In this document: positions 55,002 to 62,873 of the stretch, piece after piece
Numbering within the stretch: position 1 is the stretch's first letter
How the letters are laid out: each line of letters starts with the position of its first letter
From: Sphingobium lactosutens DS20
GTDB lineage: Bacteria; Pseudomonadota; Alphaproteobacteria; Sphingomonadales; Sphingomonadaceae
DNA: 64,000 nt
Direction of reading: 5' to 3'
Assembly: GCF_000445105.1 (NCBI RefSeq)
Contig: NZ_ATDP01000107.1
Coordinates: forward strand, 1 to 64,000
Program-made: the position numbers and the translations under genes
Notes under the pieces: generated by a model
What the model saw: only the letters and a program-made list of their open reading frames with translations
Databases searched by the model: none
What the model was told of the DNA's origin: nothing

Positions 55002-55769
55002 ATGATCCAGCAATACCTTACCCGCTTTGACAGAACTCGTGTGGGATACAGCCTAGTCGATACCTATCACGCAGACTGGAACCCGACTTCACATCACGAT
55101 AACGGAGGTCAGACCTACGACATTGCGGGATACCTATTTGGCGCAGTAACGTTGATGAAGGATCGCCCAACCGAACCCAAGGCATGGGGCTTCGGCAGCT
55201 ATGTCGGAAAGAAGGGCAGCGAGAACACCAGCGACAATTGGCGCGAAACACGCACCATCAAGCTAGAATATCACACCAAAGATCGACCACAGAAACGCAG
55301 GGAGTTGCATGAGGCCGCCGAAAGGCTCGGCTACGCGCATTGCGTCTTCGATAGCAGCGACCGCTATGGCGCCCCTACAGTCGCAATCATCCTGCCCCTC
55401 ACCGAAGCGATCAATGAAGGCCGTTATGCCCGCTTGGCGACCGTCTTTGCATTTGAGTTGGACCACTGGCGCGCAGTCGATGGCTATTCCTCAATGACCC
55501 ATCTGGCTCATGTGGACCAAGACTGCGTGATCGAAACGTTTGAGGGCGCGGTGATCTCGCCCAGCGCGAAGATCAAGGAGACGAAGAACCTCTATCAGAA
55601 CATCAATCCAAAGCACTTTTGCGCCGCTGGCCCGAAAGCGGCGGTCCACTTGGTCGAACCGATCTTCACCAGCCACGACGGCCTATTTGAGTGGACGGCC
55701 ACTGCTACGGAAACCGCGCAGATGACCGCTGACAGTCTGCTGGCGTCCATCGGCGTGAGACTGGACTGA
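55002..55769 (+). CDS. Hypothetical protein, weakly primase-like
   Basis: 255 aa, ATG behind TAGGAGAG. The segment APTVAIILPLTEAINEGRYA followed by RLATVFAFELDHWRAVDG and THLAHV faintly resembles the conserved part of phage/plasmid AEP primase-polymerase domains (V.LPL..P......R.....A.ELG..D..). It is the first gene of a two-gene rightward unit with TAAATATATTGACGG upstream. The comparison is weak; treat the function as unknown. Confidence 0.5.
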   Translation: MIQQYLTRFDRTRVGYSLVDTYHADWNPTSHHDNGGQTYDIAGYLFGAVTLMKDRPTEPKAWGFGSYVGKKGSENTSDNWRETRTIKLEYHTKDRPQKRRELHEAAERLGYAHCVFDSSDRYGAPTVAIILPLTEAINEGRYARLATVFAFELDHWRAVDGYSSMTHLAHVDQDCVIETFEGAVISPSAKIKETKNLYQNINPKHFCAAGPKAAVHLVEPIFTSHDGLFEWTATATETAQMTADSLLASIGVRLD

Positions 55770-55803
55770 TAAGTAGAACAAACGGGATCAAGGAGAGGCA
55801 AAT

Positions 55804-56070
55804 ATGTCCACAGATGCAAACGGCGATGTTTATCGCATTCCAGAGGGCGAGAACCAGAAGGGCAAGCCCAACTACTTTTTTGAAGCCGACAAGGCGATTG
55901 GCGAAGCCGCGATCATGCTCGACAAGGTGTATAGCCTGACAACCAAGCGCGAGGAGTTCGTGACCGTCAACATCGACCCGGCGCTGGATAAGGTCATTGC
56001 GCTGCTCAACACGGCAGTCGAACTGGTCGAGAAGGCCCGCGCAGCCGACAAGGAAGCGACCGACGCATAA
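55804..56070 (+). CDS. Small hypothetical protein
   Basis: 88 aa, ATG behind AAGGAGAGG. MSTDANGDVYRIPEGENQKG is followed by two amphipathic helices (DKAIGEAAIMLDKVYSL, LDKVIALLNTAVELVEKAR). It probably forms a helical hairpin or dimer. Unknown; it lies in an operon with the gene before it. Confidence 0.55.
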   Translation: MSTDANGDVYRIPEGENQKGKPNYFFEADKAIGEAAIMLDKVYSLTTKREEFVTVNIDPALDKVIALLNTAVELVEKARAADKEATDA

Positions 56071-56159
56071 ATATCACGTCCTCGCGAAAGGGTTCGGATA
56101 ACGTTGGAAACCCGGTGGCCCAGATGGTCGCCGGGTTTTCGTATGAGCAACCGACGCTT

Positions 56160-56594
56160 TCAAGTTAATGGAGCGTACCCAAGATGGCGGAGTTGAGCAA
56201 CGTAATCAACATCGCGCATTCTAACTCTCGATGCTTCTATGGCTCCGCACAGCTGAAAGCTAAACCTGATCAGGCCAAAAACAGGTAGTACAGCCAACAG
56301 AGCATAAAGACCTACACCGTCAATCACATCTGCCCCAAGCAGCACCGCACCTATCAAAAAAGCACCGCCACCATAATAAAATAATACAGACATGAAATGT
56401 GAAAATACAAACCATGCCTTTCCAAATCCAGATTTTAAATCCCATTCAGTAACACGATCAGAGTTGTTATTTAAAATGCCACAACGATGGCATTTTACAA
56501 ATGGCTGACCGATACCAGAATACTCTCTAACATAACCGGATGTCAGACTTTTTTTACAACCACCACACTTTTGATTGACATAAACCCCCACCAC
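56160..56594 (-). CDS. Zinc-ribbon membrane protein, AT-rich
   Basis: 144 aa, beginning MVGVYVNQKCGGCKKSLTSG, with CGGC and CHRC pairs that form an N-terminal zinc ribbon. Two transmembrane helices follow (about residues 65-90 and 94-113). Base composition is markedly more AT-rich than the rest of the prophage, suggesting a separate acquisition. Function unknown. Confidence 0.55.
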   Translation of the reverse strand: MVGVYVNQKCGGCKKSLTSGYVREYSGIGQPFVKCHRCGILNNNSDRVTEWDLKSGFGKAWFVFSHFMSVLFYYGGGAFLIGAVLLGADVIDGVGLYALLAVLPVFGLIRFSFQLCGAIEASRVRMRDVDYVAQLRHLGYAPLT

Positions 56595-56749
56595 TTCACT
56601 CCCATTCCACGCTTATCCAATCCAATGCACGTAGCCTCACCGCTAGGTCCATTCAATGCGACATTGCCTTTTATGCCTAAATTCCCGCGTTCTGAGCCAC
56701 CGCATAAAAACGGTTGCACTGTTCTTCTTTTGTTCCATACCCTGTTCGC

Positions 56750-56941
56750 ATGAACCAGCCTGATTCTCTCTGGCTCGCGCAGAGCCTATTAAGCGCGCCC
56801 GGTTGGGCGAGAGTGGCACTGACTGCACCGAACGAAAGGCTGCGAGAGAACGCCGCACTTGAACTAGCGCAGAGCATACTTGCCGCTTGGGACCGCCAGC
56901 CAACCATGCCCGATGCTCGGCAGATGACCTTCCCGCTTTGA
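56750..56941 (+). CDS. Small protein, DUF6771-like
   Basis: 63 aa from ATG 56750. APGWARVALTAPNERLREN with following ALELAQSIL fits a short family common in sphingomonads (DUF6771, recalled by sequence style). It is next to the attR-proximal zinc-ribbon gene, probably co-transcribed. Function unknown. Confidence 0.5.
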   Translation: MNQPDSLWLAQSLLSAPGWARVALTAPNERLRENAALELAQSILAAWDRQPTMPDARQMTFPL

Positions 56942-56942
56942 C

Positions 56943-57236
56943 GTGGGTGCAAACACGACGCTGCGCAATCTAGGCGACTACGCGAGACGACAAGCCAACC
57001 TTTTCATCATCTGCAAATGCGGTCACTCAGGAGTTCTCGATGCCGATAAACTCAACCGATGGTTCCTCGCCCATTGTTGGAACACCGCAATGGAAACAGT
57101 CGGATCGCATTTGCGCTGCTCGCGCTGTCGGAGCCATCCTGAACGATTTGCTCCCTCGCCTCGCAGACCAGATAACCCGGACTGGATGAGCAACGAGGAT
57201 CAGTGGAAACGTTTGATCCGGCGTCTCAGGAATTAA
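56943..57236 (+). CDS. Zinc-ribbon-like protein, last prophage gene
   Basis: 97 aa with GTG 56943 start. FIICKCGHSGVLDADKL and HLRCSRCRSHPERF supply two Cys-x-Cys/Cys-x-x-Cys pairs, likely one zinc ribbon. The C-terminus is basic (WKRLIRRLRN). It ends 27 bases before the attR arm. Close relatives seem common in sphingomonad genomes, so it may be a host-range-adapted cargo gene. Confidence 0.55.
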   Translation: MGANTTLRNLGDYARRQANLFIICKCGHSGVLDADKLNRWFLAHCWNTAMETVGSHLRCSRCRSHPERFAPSPRRPDNPDWMSNEDQWKRLIRRLRN

Positions 57237-57262
57237 TCTGTAAAGTCGGTGAATTGTGCGTC

Positions 57263-57300
57263 GTGCAACTGTTGATGCTTGCATCAGCAAATTGCACCCC
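57263..57300. other. attR
   Basis: The phage arm GTGCAACTGTT (57263-57273), 9 bases (GATGCTTGC), then the central AT (57283-57284), followed by host dprA sequence CAGCAAATTGCACC. With attL it rebuilds a symmetric 42-bp attP and an in-frame attB in dprA. Confidence 0.88.
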
Positions 57301-58067
57301 TGCGCACGCGGATCGATGGGCGATCCCGGCACCGCCATCACCTCCCGCCCGGCTTCACCCGCCAGCCGCGCGGTGATGAGCGACCCGGACTTGGGCGCGG
57401 CCTCCACCACCACGGTCCCCAGCGCCAGGCCCGCGATGATCCGGTTGCGCGCCGGGAAATGCCGGGCAAGCGGCTGAACGCCGGGCGGATGCTCGGTCAC
57501 AAGCAGGCCGCGCTGCGCCACCTCCTCCTGCAATGCCGCATTTTCGGGCGGGAACACCATGTCGATGCCGCAGGCGATGACGCCGATCGTCCCGCTGTCG
57601 ACCGACCCGCGATGCGCTTCGGTATCGATCCCGCGCGCCAGCCCCGATACGACCACCGCCTCCCGCTGCCCCAGGTCCTGCGCCAGGCTGCGCGCGAAGC
57701 GGCAAGCCGCCGCCGATGCATTGCGCGCGCCCACGATGGCGACGCAGGGCCGCGCGGCCAGCGCCGCGTCCCCGCGCACGATCAGCGCCGGCGGCGCGCC
57801 CTCCATCTGGTCGAGCAAGACGGGATAGTCGGCGTCTCCCATCAACAGATAGCGGCCGCCCAGCGCGCGCGTTGCCGCGATCTCGTGCTCCACGGCCCCC
57901 GCGTCCGCGACGCTCGCGCGGCCGCCGCCTCGCTCCGCCAGCATGGGGATGGCGCGCACCGCCTCCCCCGCGCTGCCGAAGCGCGCGAGCAATTGCCGAT
58001 AGCTGACCGGCCCGATTCGCGGCGAGCGGATCAGTCGCAACCGCTCGAACCGCTCCCGCTCGCTCAT
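57284..58067 (-). pseudogene. dprA: dprA 5' fragment (right of prophage)
   Basis: About 261 codons. It has an N-terminal HhH-like region, then the DprA Rossmann fold: GARNASAAACRFARSLAQ, VVSGLARGIDTEAH, VMAVPGSPIDPRAQGCNLL. It then runs into prophage DNA and would read on to a stop at 57027 with about 85 foreign residues. The lost C-terminal part (17,037-17,336) ends the Rossmann domain and carries the winged helix. DprA loads RecA onto incoming single strands during transformation, so the lysogen should be transformation-deficient. The ATG overlaps the plsY stop (ATGA). Confidence 0.93.
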
Positions 58068-58681
58068 TCAGGCGAAGCCGACTTGGATGTGCCGACCTTG
58101 GGTTCTTCGCCCTTCATCAGCCGCGCAATATTGGCGCGATGGCGCCACAGCAGGATCAGCGCCATGGCCAGGGCGACGGGGACCAGGTCCATTCGCCCGA
58201 ACGCCCACATCGCAACCGGCGCGCTGATCCCCGCCGACATGCCGCCCACCGACGACCAGCGCGTGCCGAACAACAGGCCCAGCCACACCAGCGCGAAAAC
58301 GATGCCCGCAGGCCAGTAAAGCGCGGTCACGACCCCCATCATCGTCGCCACGCCCTTGCCCCCGGCAAAACGCAGCCAGACCGGATAGCAATGGCCGATG
58401 AACGCCATCGCGCCCGCCATCGGCCCGCCCCCGTCGACAATCGCCGCGCCGACCAGCACCGCCGCAACGCCCTTCAGCAAATCGAGCAGCAAGGTCGCGG
58501 CCGCCAGTCCCTTGCGCCCGGTGCGCAGGACATTGGTCGCGCCGATATTCCCCGACCCGATCTGCCGCAGGTCGCCCGCGCCGGTGATGCGCGTCAGCAG
58601 CAGGCCAAAGGGGATGGAGCCAAGCAGATAGCCGAGAATGAGGACAAGGGAGGGGAGCAGCCAATAAGGTGTCATGAACAT
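58064..58681 (-). CDS. plsY: Glycerol-3-phosphate acyltransferase PlsY
   Basis: 205 aa from ATG 58681 (or 58675). Five membrane segments, with the PlsY motifs GSIPFGLLL, GSGNIGATNVLRT and GHCYPVWLRFAGGKGVAT. It transfers acyl groups from acyl-phosphate to glycerol-3-phosphate in the membrane, the first step of phospholipid synthesis. It overlaps dprA by four bases, and the plsY-dprA-topA order is conserved in alphaproteobacteria. Confidence 0.94.
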   Translation of the reverse strand: MFMTPYWLLPSLVLILGYLLGSIPFGLLLTRITGAGDLRQIGSGNIGATNVLRTGRKGLAAATLLLDLLKGVAAVLVGAAIVDGGGPMAGAMAFIGHCYPVWLRFAGGKGVATMMGVVTALYWPAGIVFALVWLGLLFGTRWSSVGGMSAGISAPVAMWAFGRMDLVPVALAMALILLWRHRANIARLMKGEEPKVGTSKSASPE

Positions 58682-58834
58682 CGCCGGTAGAAGGTGCCCG
58701 CGACCATAGCGTGACAGCCGCACGGAGCAATGGCGAAGCTGCGCCGCGTCCTGATGAAGCCTCTCGTCACAAGCATCCTTTTGATCGTTCAGACGCTTAT
58801 GCCAGTCCTGCCCGACATGATGGAGACTGCCCCT

Positions 58835-59275
58835 ATGCTTCGATCCGCCCTCATCGGCCTTGTTGCCGGCCAGCGCTCGCTCACCCCGCTGGCCGTGCTG
58901 GCGGGCGCGGCGCGCGACGGGTTGCTGCCCAATGCGCCGCGTGCGACCGCGCTGCTTTCCAATCCGCTGATCGCATCGGGCGCGGTCGCGCTCGCGGGCC
59001 TCGAAATGGCCGGCGACAAGACGGAAAGCGCGCCCGACCGCACGGTCAAGCGCGGCTTGGCGGTGCGCGTCATGACGTCGGCCTTTGCCGGCGCCGTCCT
59101 CGCGCCGCGCGGCAAAGGCGCGCTGGGCGCTGCCACAGCCGTCACCGCCGCCATCGCCAGTGCCTATGCGGGCCTAGCCCTCCGCAAGAAAGCGATGCGC
59201 GCCTATGGCCAGGTGCCGACTGGCGCGATCGAGGACGCCGTGGTCCTGGCCGGCGGACTCGCCGTCACCCGCTGA
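58835..59275 (+). CDS. DUF4126-like membrane protein
   Basis: 146 aa from ATG 58835 (GGAGA upstream); an open extension upstream is probably not translated. LVAGQRSLTPLAVLAGAAR is followed by hydrophobic stretches, AGLEMAGDKTESAPDRT and a C-terminal helix, the DUF4126 pattern of small integral membrane proteins. Function unknown. It is divergent from plsY and 50 bases before murI. Confidence 0.7.
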   Translation: MLRSALIGLVAGQRSLTPLAVLAGAARDGLLPNAPRATALLSNPLIASGAVALAGLEMAGDKTESAPDRTVKRGLAVRVMTSAFAGAVLAPRGKGALGAATAVTAAIASAYAGLALRKKAMRAYGQVPTGAIEDAVVLAGGLAVTR

Positions 59276-59326
59276 CATGGCGCGGGGGCGTTGACAGGCC
59301 AGCGCCGGCCCGCAACAGAAGCGGGC

Positions 59327-60130
59327 ATGACGGTCGCCCCCGAAGCTCCCATTCTCTTCTTTGATTCCGGCGTGGGCGGTCTTTCGATCCTAGCCCCCGT
59401 CCGGGACATGCTGCCCACCGCACCCATCATCTATGCTGCCGACAGCGCCGGCTTTCCCTATGGCACCAAGAGCGAGGCGGAAATCGCCGCACGCGTGCCC
59501 GCCTTGCTCGGCCGCCTGGTCGAGCGCTATCGCCCCCGCCTGGCCGTCATCGCCTGCAATACCGCCTCGACCATCGCGCTTGCGGCCGTTCGCGCGGCGC
59601 TCGACATACCGGTCGTTGGCACGGTCCCGGCGATCAAGCCCGCCGCGCTCTTGTCGAAAAGCCGCGTCTTCGGCGTGCTCGGCACCGACGCGACGGTGCG
59701 CCAGCCTTATGTCGACCGGCTCGCCGCCGAACATGGCGCCGACTGCACCGTCCTGCGCCATGGATCAGCTGCGCTGGTGCAGCTGGCCGAAGCAAAGCTG
59801 CGCGGCGAACCGCTCGATCCGCAGGTCGCCCGCGCGGCGCTTGCGGGGCTTACGACCCAGCCGGGCGGCGAGCGCATGGACATGGTCGTCCTTGCCTGCA
59901 CCCATTTCCCGCTGGTGGAGGCAGAGCTTGCCGCCGCCGCGCCCCATCCCATGGGCTTCGTCCATGGCGGCGACGGCATCGCCCGCCGCATCGCCTTCCT
60001 GACCCAAGGGCAGGACTGGCCCGCAGCGCCAGCCCACGGAACCGCCGTCTTCACCCGCCTTGACGATCAGCAGCAAAGGTTGCGCCCGGCTTTGGCCCGC
60101 TATGGCCTCGACCAAACCGAGCAGCTCTGA
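59327..60130 (+). CDS. murI: Glutamate racemase
   Basis: 267 aa from ATG 59327. Catalytic Cys residues are in VIACNTASTIAL and VLACTHFPLVEA; the N-terminal FFDSGVGGLSIL and FPYGTKSEAEI are family signatures. It makes D-glutamate for peptidoglycan by a two-base cysteine mechanism. It is probably co-transcribed with the DUF4126-like gene. Confidence 0.93.
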   Translation: MTVAPEAPILFFDSGVGGLSILAPVRDMLPTAPIIYAADSAGFPYGTKSEAEIAARVPALLGRLVERYRPRLAVIACNTASTIALAAVRAALDIPVVGTVPAIKPAALLSKSRVFGVLGTDATVRQPYVDRLAAEHGADCTVLRHGSAALVQLAEAKLRGEPLDPQVARAALAGLTTQPGGERMDMVVLACTHFPLVEAELAAAAPHPMGFVHGGDGIARRIAFLTQGQDWPAAPAHGTAVFTRLDDQQQRLRPALARYGLDQTEQL

Positions 60131-60309
60131 CGGGGTAGGCCATTTGTCCAATGCCGCGCTTCCGATCAGTGTGATAGCTATTTCCCCCTAAGGCTGAGAA
60201 TGGTTATCGCTGGTAATGGACGAACCACGCGGGTAAATGCGACCTCAAGGGCAGAGGAAGGGCGCGCTCAGAACGACAATATGCGCGCGAACGAACGGGA
60301 AGAAGCGTA

Positions 60310-61536
60310 GTGAATTACAAGCACATCTTTTCGCAGGCGATCGATCGGCTCCACAGCGAAGGCCGCTATCGCGTCTTCATCGACATCTTGCGAAACAAGG
60401 GCGCTTTCCCCAACGCGCGCTGCTTCCACGGTCATAATGGCCCGAAGCCGATCACCGTGTGGTGCTCCAACGACTATCTTGCCATGGGCCAGCATCCCAA
60501 GGTCGTCGCAGCGATGGAAGAAGCGCTGCACGACGTTGGCGCGGGATCGGGCGGCACCCGCAACATTGGCGGCAACACGCATTATCATGTCGATCTGGAA
60601 GCCGAACTCGCCGACCTGCATGGCAAGGAAGGCGCGCTCCTCTTCACCTCGGGCTATGTCTCGAACGAAGCGACGCTCTCCACGCTCGCCAAGCTGCTGC
60701 CCGGCTGCATCATCTTTTCCGACGAACTCAACCACGCCTCGATGATCGCGGGCATCCGCAACTCGGGCTGCGAAAAGCGCGTGTTCCGCCACAATGACGT
60801 CGATCATCTGCGCGAACTGCTGGCGGCCGAGGATGCCGACACACCCAAGCTGATCGCGTTCGAAAGCGTTTATTCGATGGACGGGGACATCGCCCCCATC
60901 GCCGCCATCTGCGATCTGGCCGACGAATATAACGCGCTCACCTATCTCGACGAAGTCCATGCCGTGGGCATGTATGGCGCGCGCGGCGGCGGTATTTCGG
61001 AACGTGATGACGTCGCCGACCGCGTCACCATCATCGAAGGCACGCTGGGCAAGGCATTCGGCGTCATGGGCGGCTATATCGCGGCCGACCAGATGATCGT
61101 CGACGTGATCCGCAGCTATGCGCCCGGCTTCATCTTCACCACTTCCCTGTCGCCGGTGCTGGTTGCGGGCGTGCTGGCCAGCGTGCGGCACTTGAAAGGC
61201 TCCAGTGCGGAGCGCGAGGGGCAGCAGGCGTCGGCCGCTCTCCTCAAGCGACTGATGGGCGACGCTGGCCTGCCGGTCATGCCGTCCGTCACCCATATCG
61301 TGCCGCTGATGGTCGGCGATCCGGTCAAGGCCAAGCGGATCAGCGACATATTGCTCGCCGAATATGGCGCTTACGTCCAGCCCATCAATTATCCCACCGT
61401 CCCCCGCGGCACCGAACGGCTGCGCTTCACCCCCGGCCCTGCGCATACCGAAGAGATGATGCGCGACCTGGTGGCGGCGCTCGTGGAAATCTGGGACCGG
61501 CTGGACCTGGAACTGCTGGAGCGCCAGGCGGCTTAA
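60310..61536 (+). CDS. hemA: 5-aminolevulinate synthase
   Basis: 408 aa from GTG 60310 behind AAGAAG. It is a class II PLP aminotransferase fold: WCSNDYLAMGQHPKV, GSGGTRNIGGNTHYH, and the PLP-binding Lys in EGTLGKAFGVMGGYI. The length and the N-terminal FIDILRNKGAFP fit ALA synthase, which condenses glycine with succinyl-CoA in the alphaproteobacterial route to heme. Confidence 0.94.
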   Translation: MNYKHIFSQAIDRLHSEGRYRVFIDILRNKGAFPNARCFHGHNGPKPITVWCSNDYLAMGQHPKVVAAMEEALHDVGAGSGGTRNIGGNTHYHVDLEAELADLHGKEGALLFTSGYVSNEATLSTLAKLLPGCIIFSDELNHASMIAGIRNSGCEKRVFRHNDVDHLRELLAAEDADTPKLIAFESVYSMDGDIAPIAAICDLADEYNALTYLDEVHAVGMYGARGGGISERDDVADRVTIIEGTLGKAFGVMGGYIAADQMIVDVIRSYAPGFIFTTSLSPVLVAGVLASVRHLKGSSAEREGQQASAALLKRLMGDAGLPVMPSVTHIVPLMVGDPVKAKRISDILLAEYGAYVQPINYPTVPRGTERLRFTPGPAHTEEMMRDLVAALVEIWDRLDLELLERQAA

Positions 61537-61602
61537 ATACGGCTCCAGGCATTGACGATCGTTTCTTTTTCGCGCCTACCTGCTTGATCGCAGGGGGAAA
61601 AG

Positions 61603-62202
61603 ATGATGAGGATTCGCAGTTCTAGGACGATTGGCATCACATTTGTCATCATGGCGTCATTCGCCATGATGACGTCGGCGCCGGCAATGGCGGCTCCAAA
61701 TGGCATCACCTACGACTGCGATACCGCCGCCGACCATTTCTCCGAACTGGTGCTGCCAGCACCTAAAGGCCCCTTCATTGTGCGTGGTCAGGTAAAGGTG
61801 AAAGCCATAGCGGCATCTGAGGAATATGTACCACTTACACGTCTGGCGATTATGGAAGCGCCAGAAAAGCTAGGCGCAAGCAGCCAAAACCAGGCGGGCT
61901 TCAGCCTAGCGGCCCTGCCTGCCGGAAAATTGGGCGTGAAGACAAAGGACAAGAACGCAGTCCTTCATTTTGCGAACTGGGATGAACGCAAAGCCGGCAG
62001 CGAGGTTTCGCACGATCTCTTCCCCCTAGCAGACACGCAAGATGCACGGCCTTTCAGCCTGGCCTATGACGGTAAATCCGTGGTGGCGCAATTTGCTGGC
62101 CAGCAGCAGACGATGGCTTTGGATGTGGATGCGCCGGTTGTTCGTCTCATCTGCTCTACGGGCGAATTTTTGTACACGAACCTGACAATCGACGCCCAGT
62201 AA
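61603..62202 (+). CDS. Exported protein, unknown
   Basis: 199 aa. The signal peptide MMRIRSSRTIGITFVIMASF runs to a cleavage near AMA-AP. The mature part is a probable beta-sandwich with two Cys (YDCDTAADHFSELVL near the start, VVRLICSTGEF near the end) that could form a disulfide joining the ends. No family recognised; restricted-looking sphingomonad secreted protein. It stands alone between hemA and btaB. Confidence 0.65.
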   Translation: MMRIRSSRTIGITFVIMASFAMMTSAPAMAAPNGITYDCDTAADHFSELVLPAPKGPFIVRGQVKVKAIAASEEYVPLTRLAIMEAPEKLGASSQNQAGFSLAALPAGKLGVKTKDKNAVLHFANWDERKAGSEVSHDLFPLADTQDARPFSLAYDGKSVVAQFAGQQQTMALDVDAPVVRLICSTGEFLYTNLTIDAQ

Positions 62203-62222
62203 CGCCGCGTCGGCACGGCATT

Positions 62223-62873
62223 TTATGCCTCAGCCCTGATCAACCCGCCGCGCACCGCATAGCCGCGATAGAGCGCCCGGCTCTGCGCCACGCCGCCGAC
62301 ATCCTGCGCCAGCCGCTCGACCGCCGCTTGGAGGCCCGCGCGCGGCGACACATGGAACGCCCCCAGCCAGCCGCACAGCGCGCGCCTCCAAAGCTCCGGC
62401 AGGTGCTCCTGCTGCCCGAAATCGACGATCTCCAGCCGGCCGCCCGGCGCCACGCAATGCGCCGCCTGGGCCAATGCCGCTTCCCAGTCCGGGATCATGG
62501 AGAGGGCATAGCTGATGAACACCCGGTCGAAGGTCGCGCGCCCGAACAGCGCCTTTGCATCGAAACCGCAGGCGTCGCCTTGCACCAGGATCACGCGCTT
62601 TGCCATGCCGGCCTTTGTGACGGCTGCGCGCGCCGTCTCCAGCATCGCCTCCGATATGTCGACGCCATGCAGAGCGGCGCGTGGCCAGGCCTTTCCCGCC
62701 GCGATCAGATTGCGCCCGGTGCCGCAGCCAATCTCCAGCACCGCCCCGCCGTCAGGCACGTCGAGATCAGCGATCAGCCCGTCCCGGCCCAGCAGATAAT
62801 ATTTGCGCGTCAGGTCATAAATATGCCGCTGGTAGCGATAGACCCCGTCCATCAGCCCCCGATGGTCGCTCAC
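62223..62873 (-). CDS. btaB: Betaine-lipid N-methyltransferase BtaB
   Basis: 216 aa. MDGVYRYQRHIYDLTRKYYL at the N-terminus is characteristic of BtaB; the SAM motif is VLEIGCGTGRNL, and later VDISEAMLETAR and VFISYALSMIPDW follow. It trimethylates the homoserine head group of DGHS to give DGTS betaine lipid. Its ATG overlaps the btaA stop (ATGA). In Rhodobacter and Sinorhizobium this operon replaces phospholipids under phosphate starvation; the promoter lies beyond the window. Confidence 0.88.
   Translation of the reverse strand: MSDHRGLMDGVYRYQRHIYDLTRKYYLLGRDGLIADLDVPDGGAVLEIGCGTGRNLIAAGKAWPRAALHGVDISEAMLETARAAVTKAGMAKRVILVQGDACGFDAKALFGRATFDRVFISYALSMIPDWEAALAQAAHCVAPGGRLEIVDFGQQEHLPELWRRALCGWLGAFHVSPRAGLQAAVERLAQDVGGVAQSRALYRGYAVRGGLIRAEA

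Larger units (their letters stand above)
17336..57283. mobile_element. Defective prophage integrated in dprA
   Basis: About 39.95 kb, bounded by attL and attR. It holds a large serine integrase at the left end, terminase small and (truncated) large subunits, tape measure, tail tip, tail fibres, holin-like genes and an M15 endolysin, so the parent was a long-tailed phage. Base composition is visibly less GC-rich than the flanks. Portal, protease, major capsid, head-tail connectors and tail tube are absent. They appear to have been lost in an IS3-mediated deletion at 30,170-31,443. Two further IS insertions break a tail-fibre and a small gene. No recognisable CI-type repressor or replication operon remains. 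Confidence 0.93.

Noticed and set aside
57027..57283. Extra C-terminal domain of DprA
   Set aside because: These about 85 residues are prophage sequence in a chance open frame, with no similarity to the DprA C-terminus found at 17,037-17,336.
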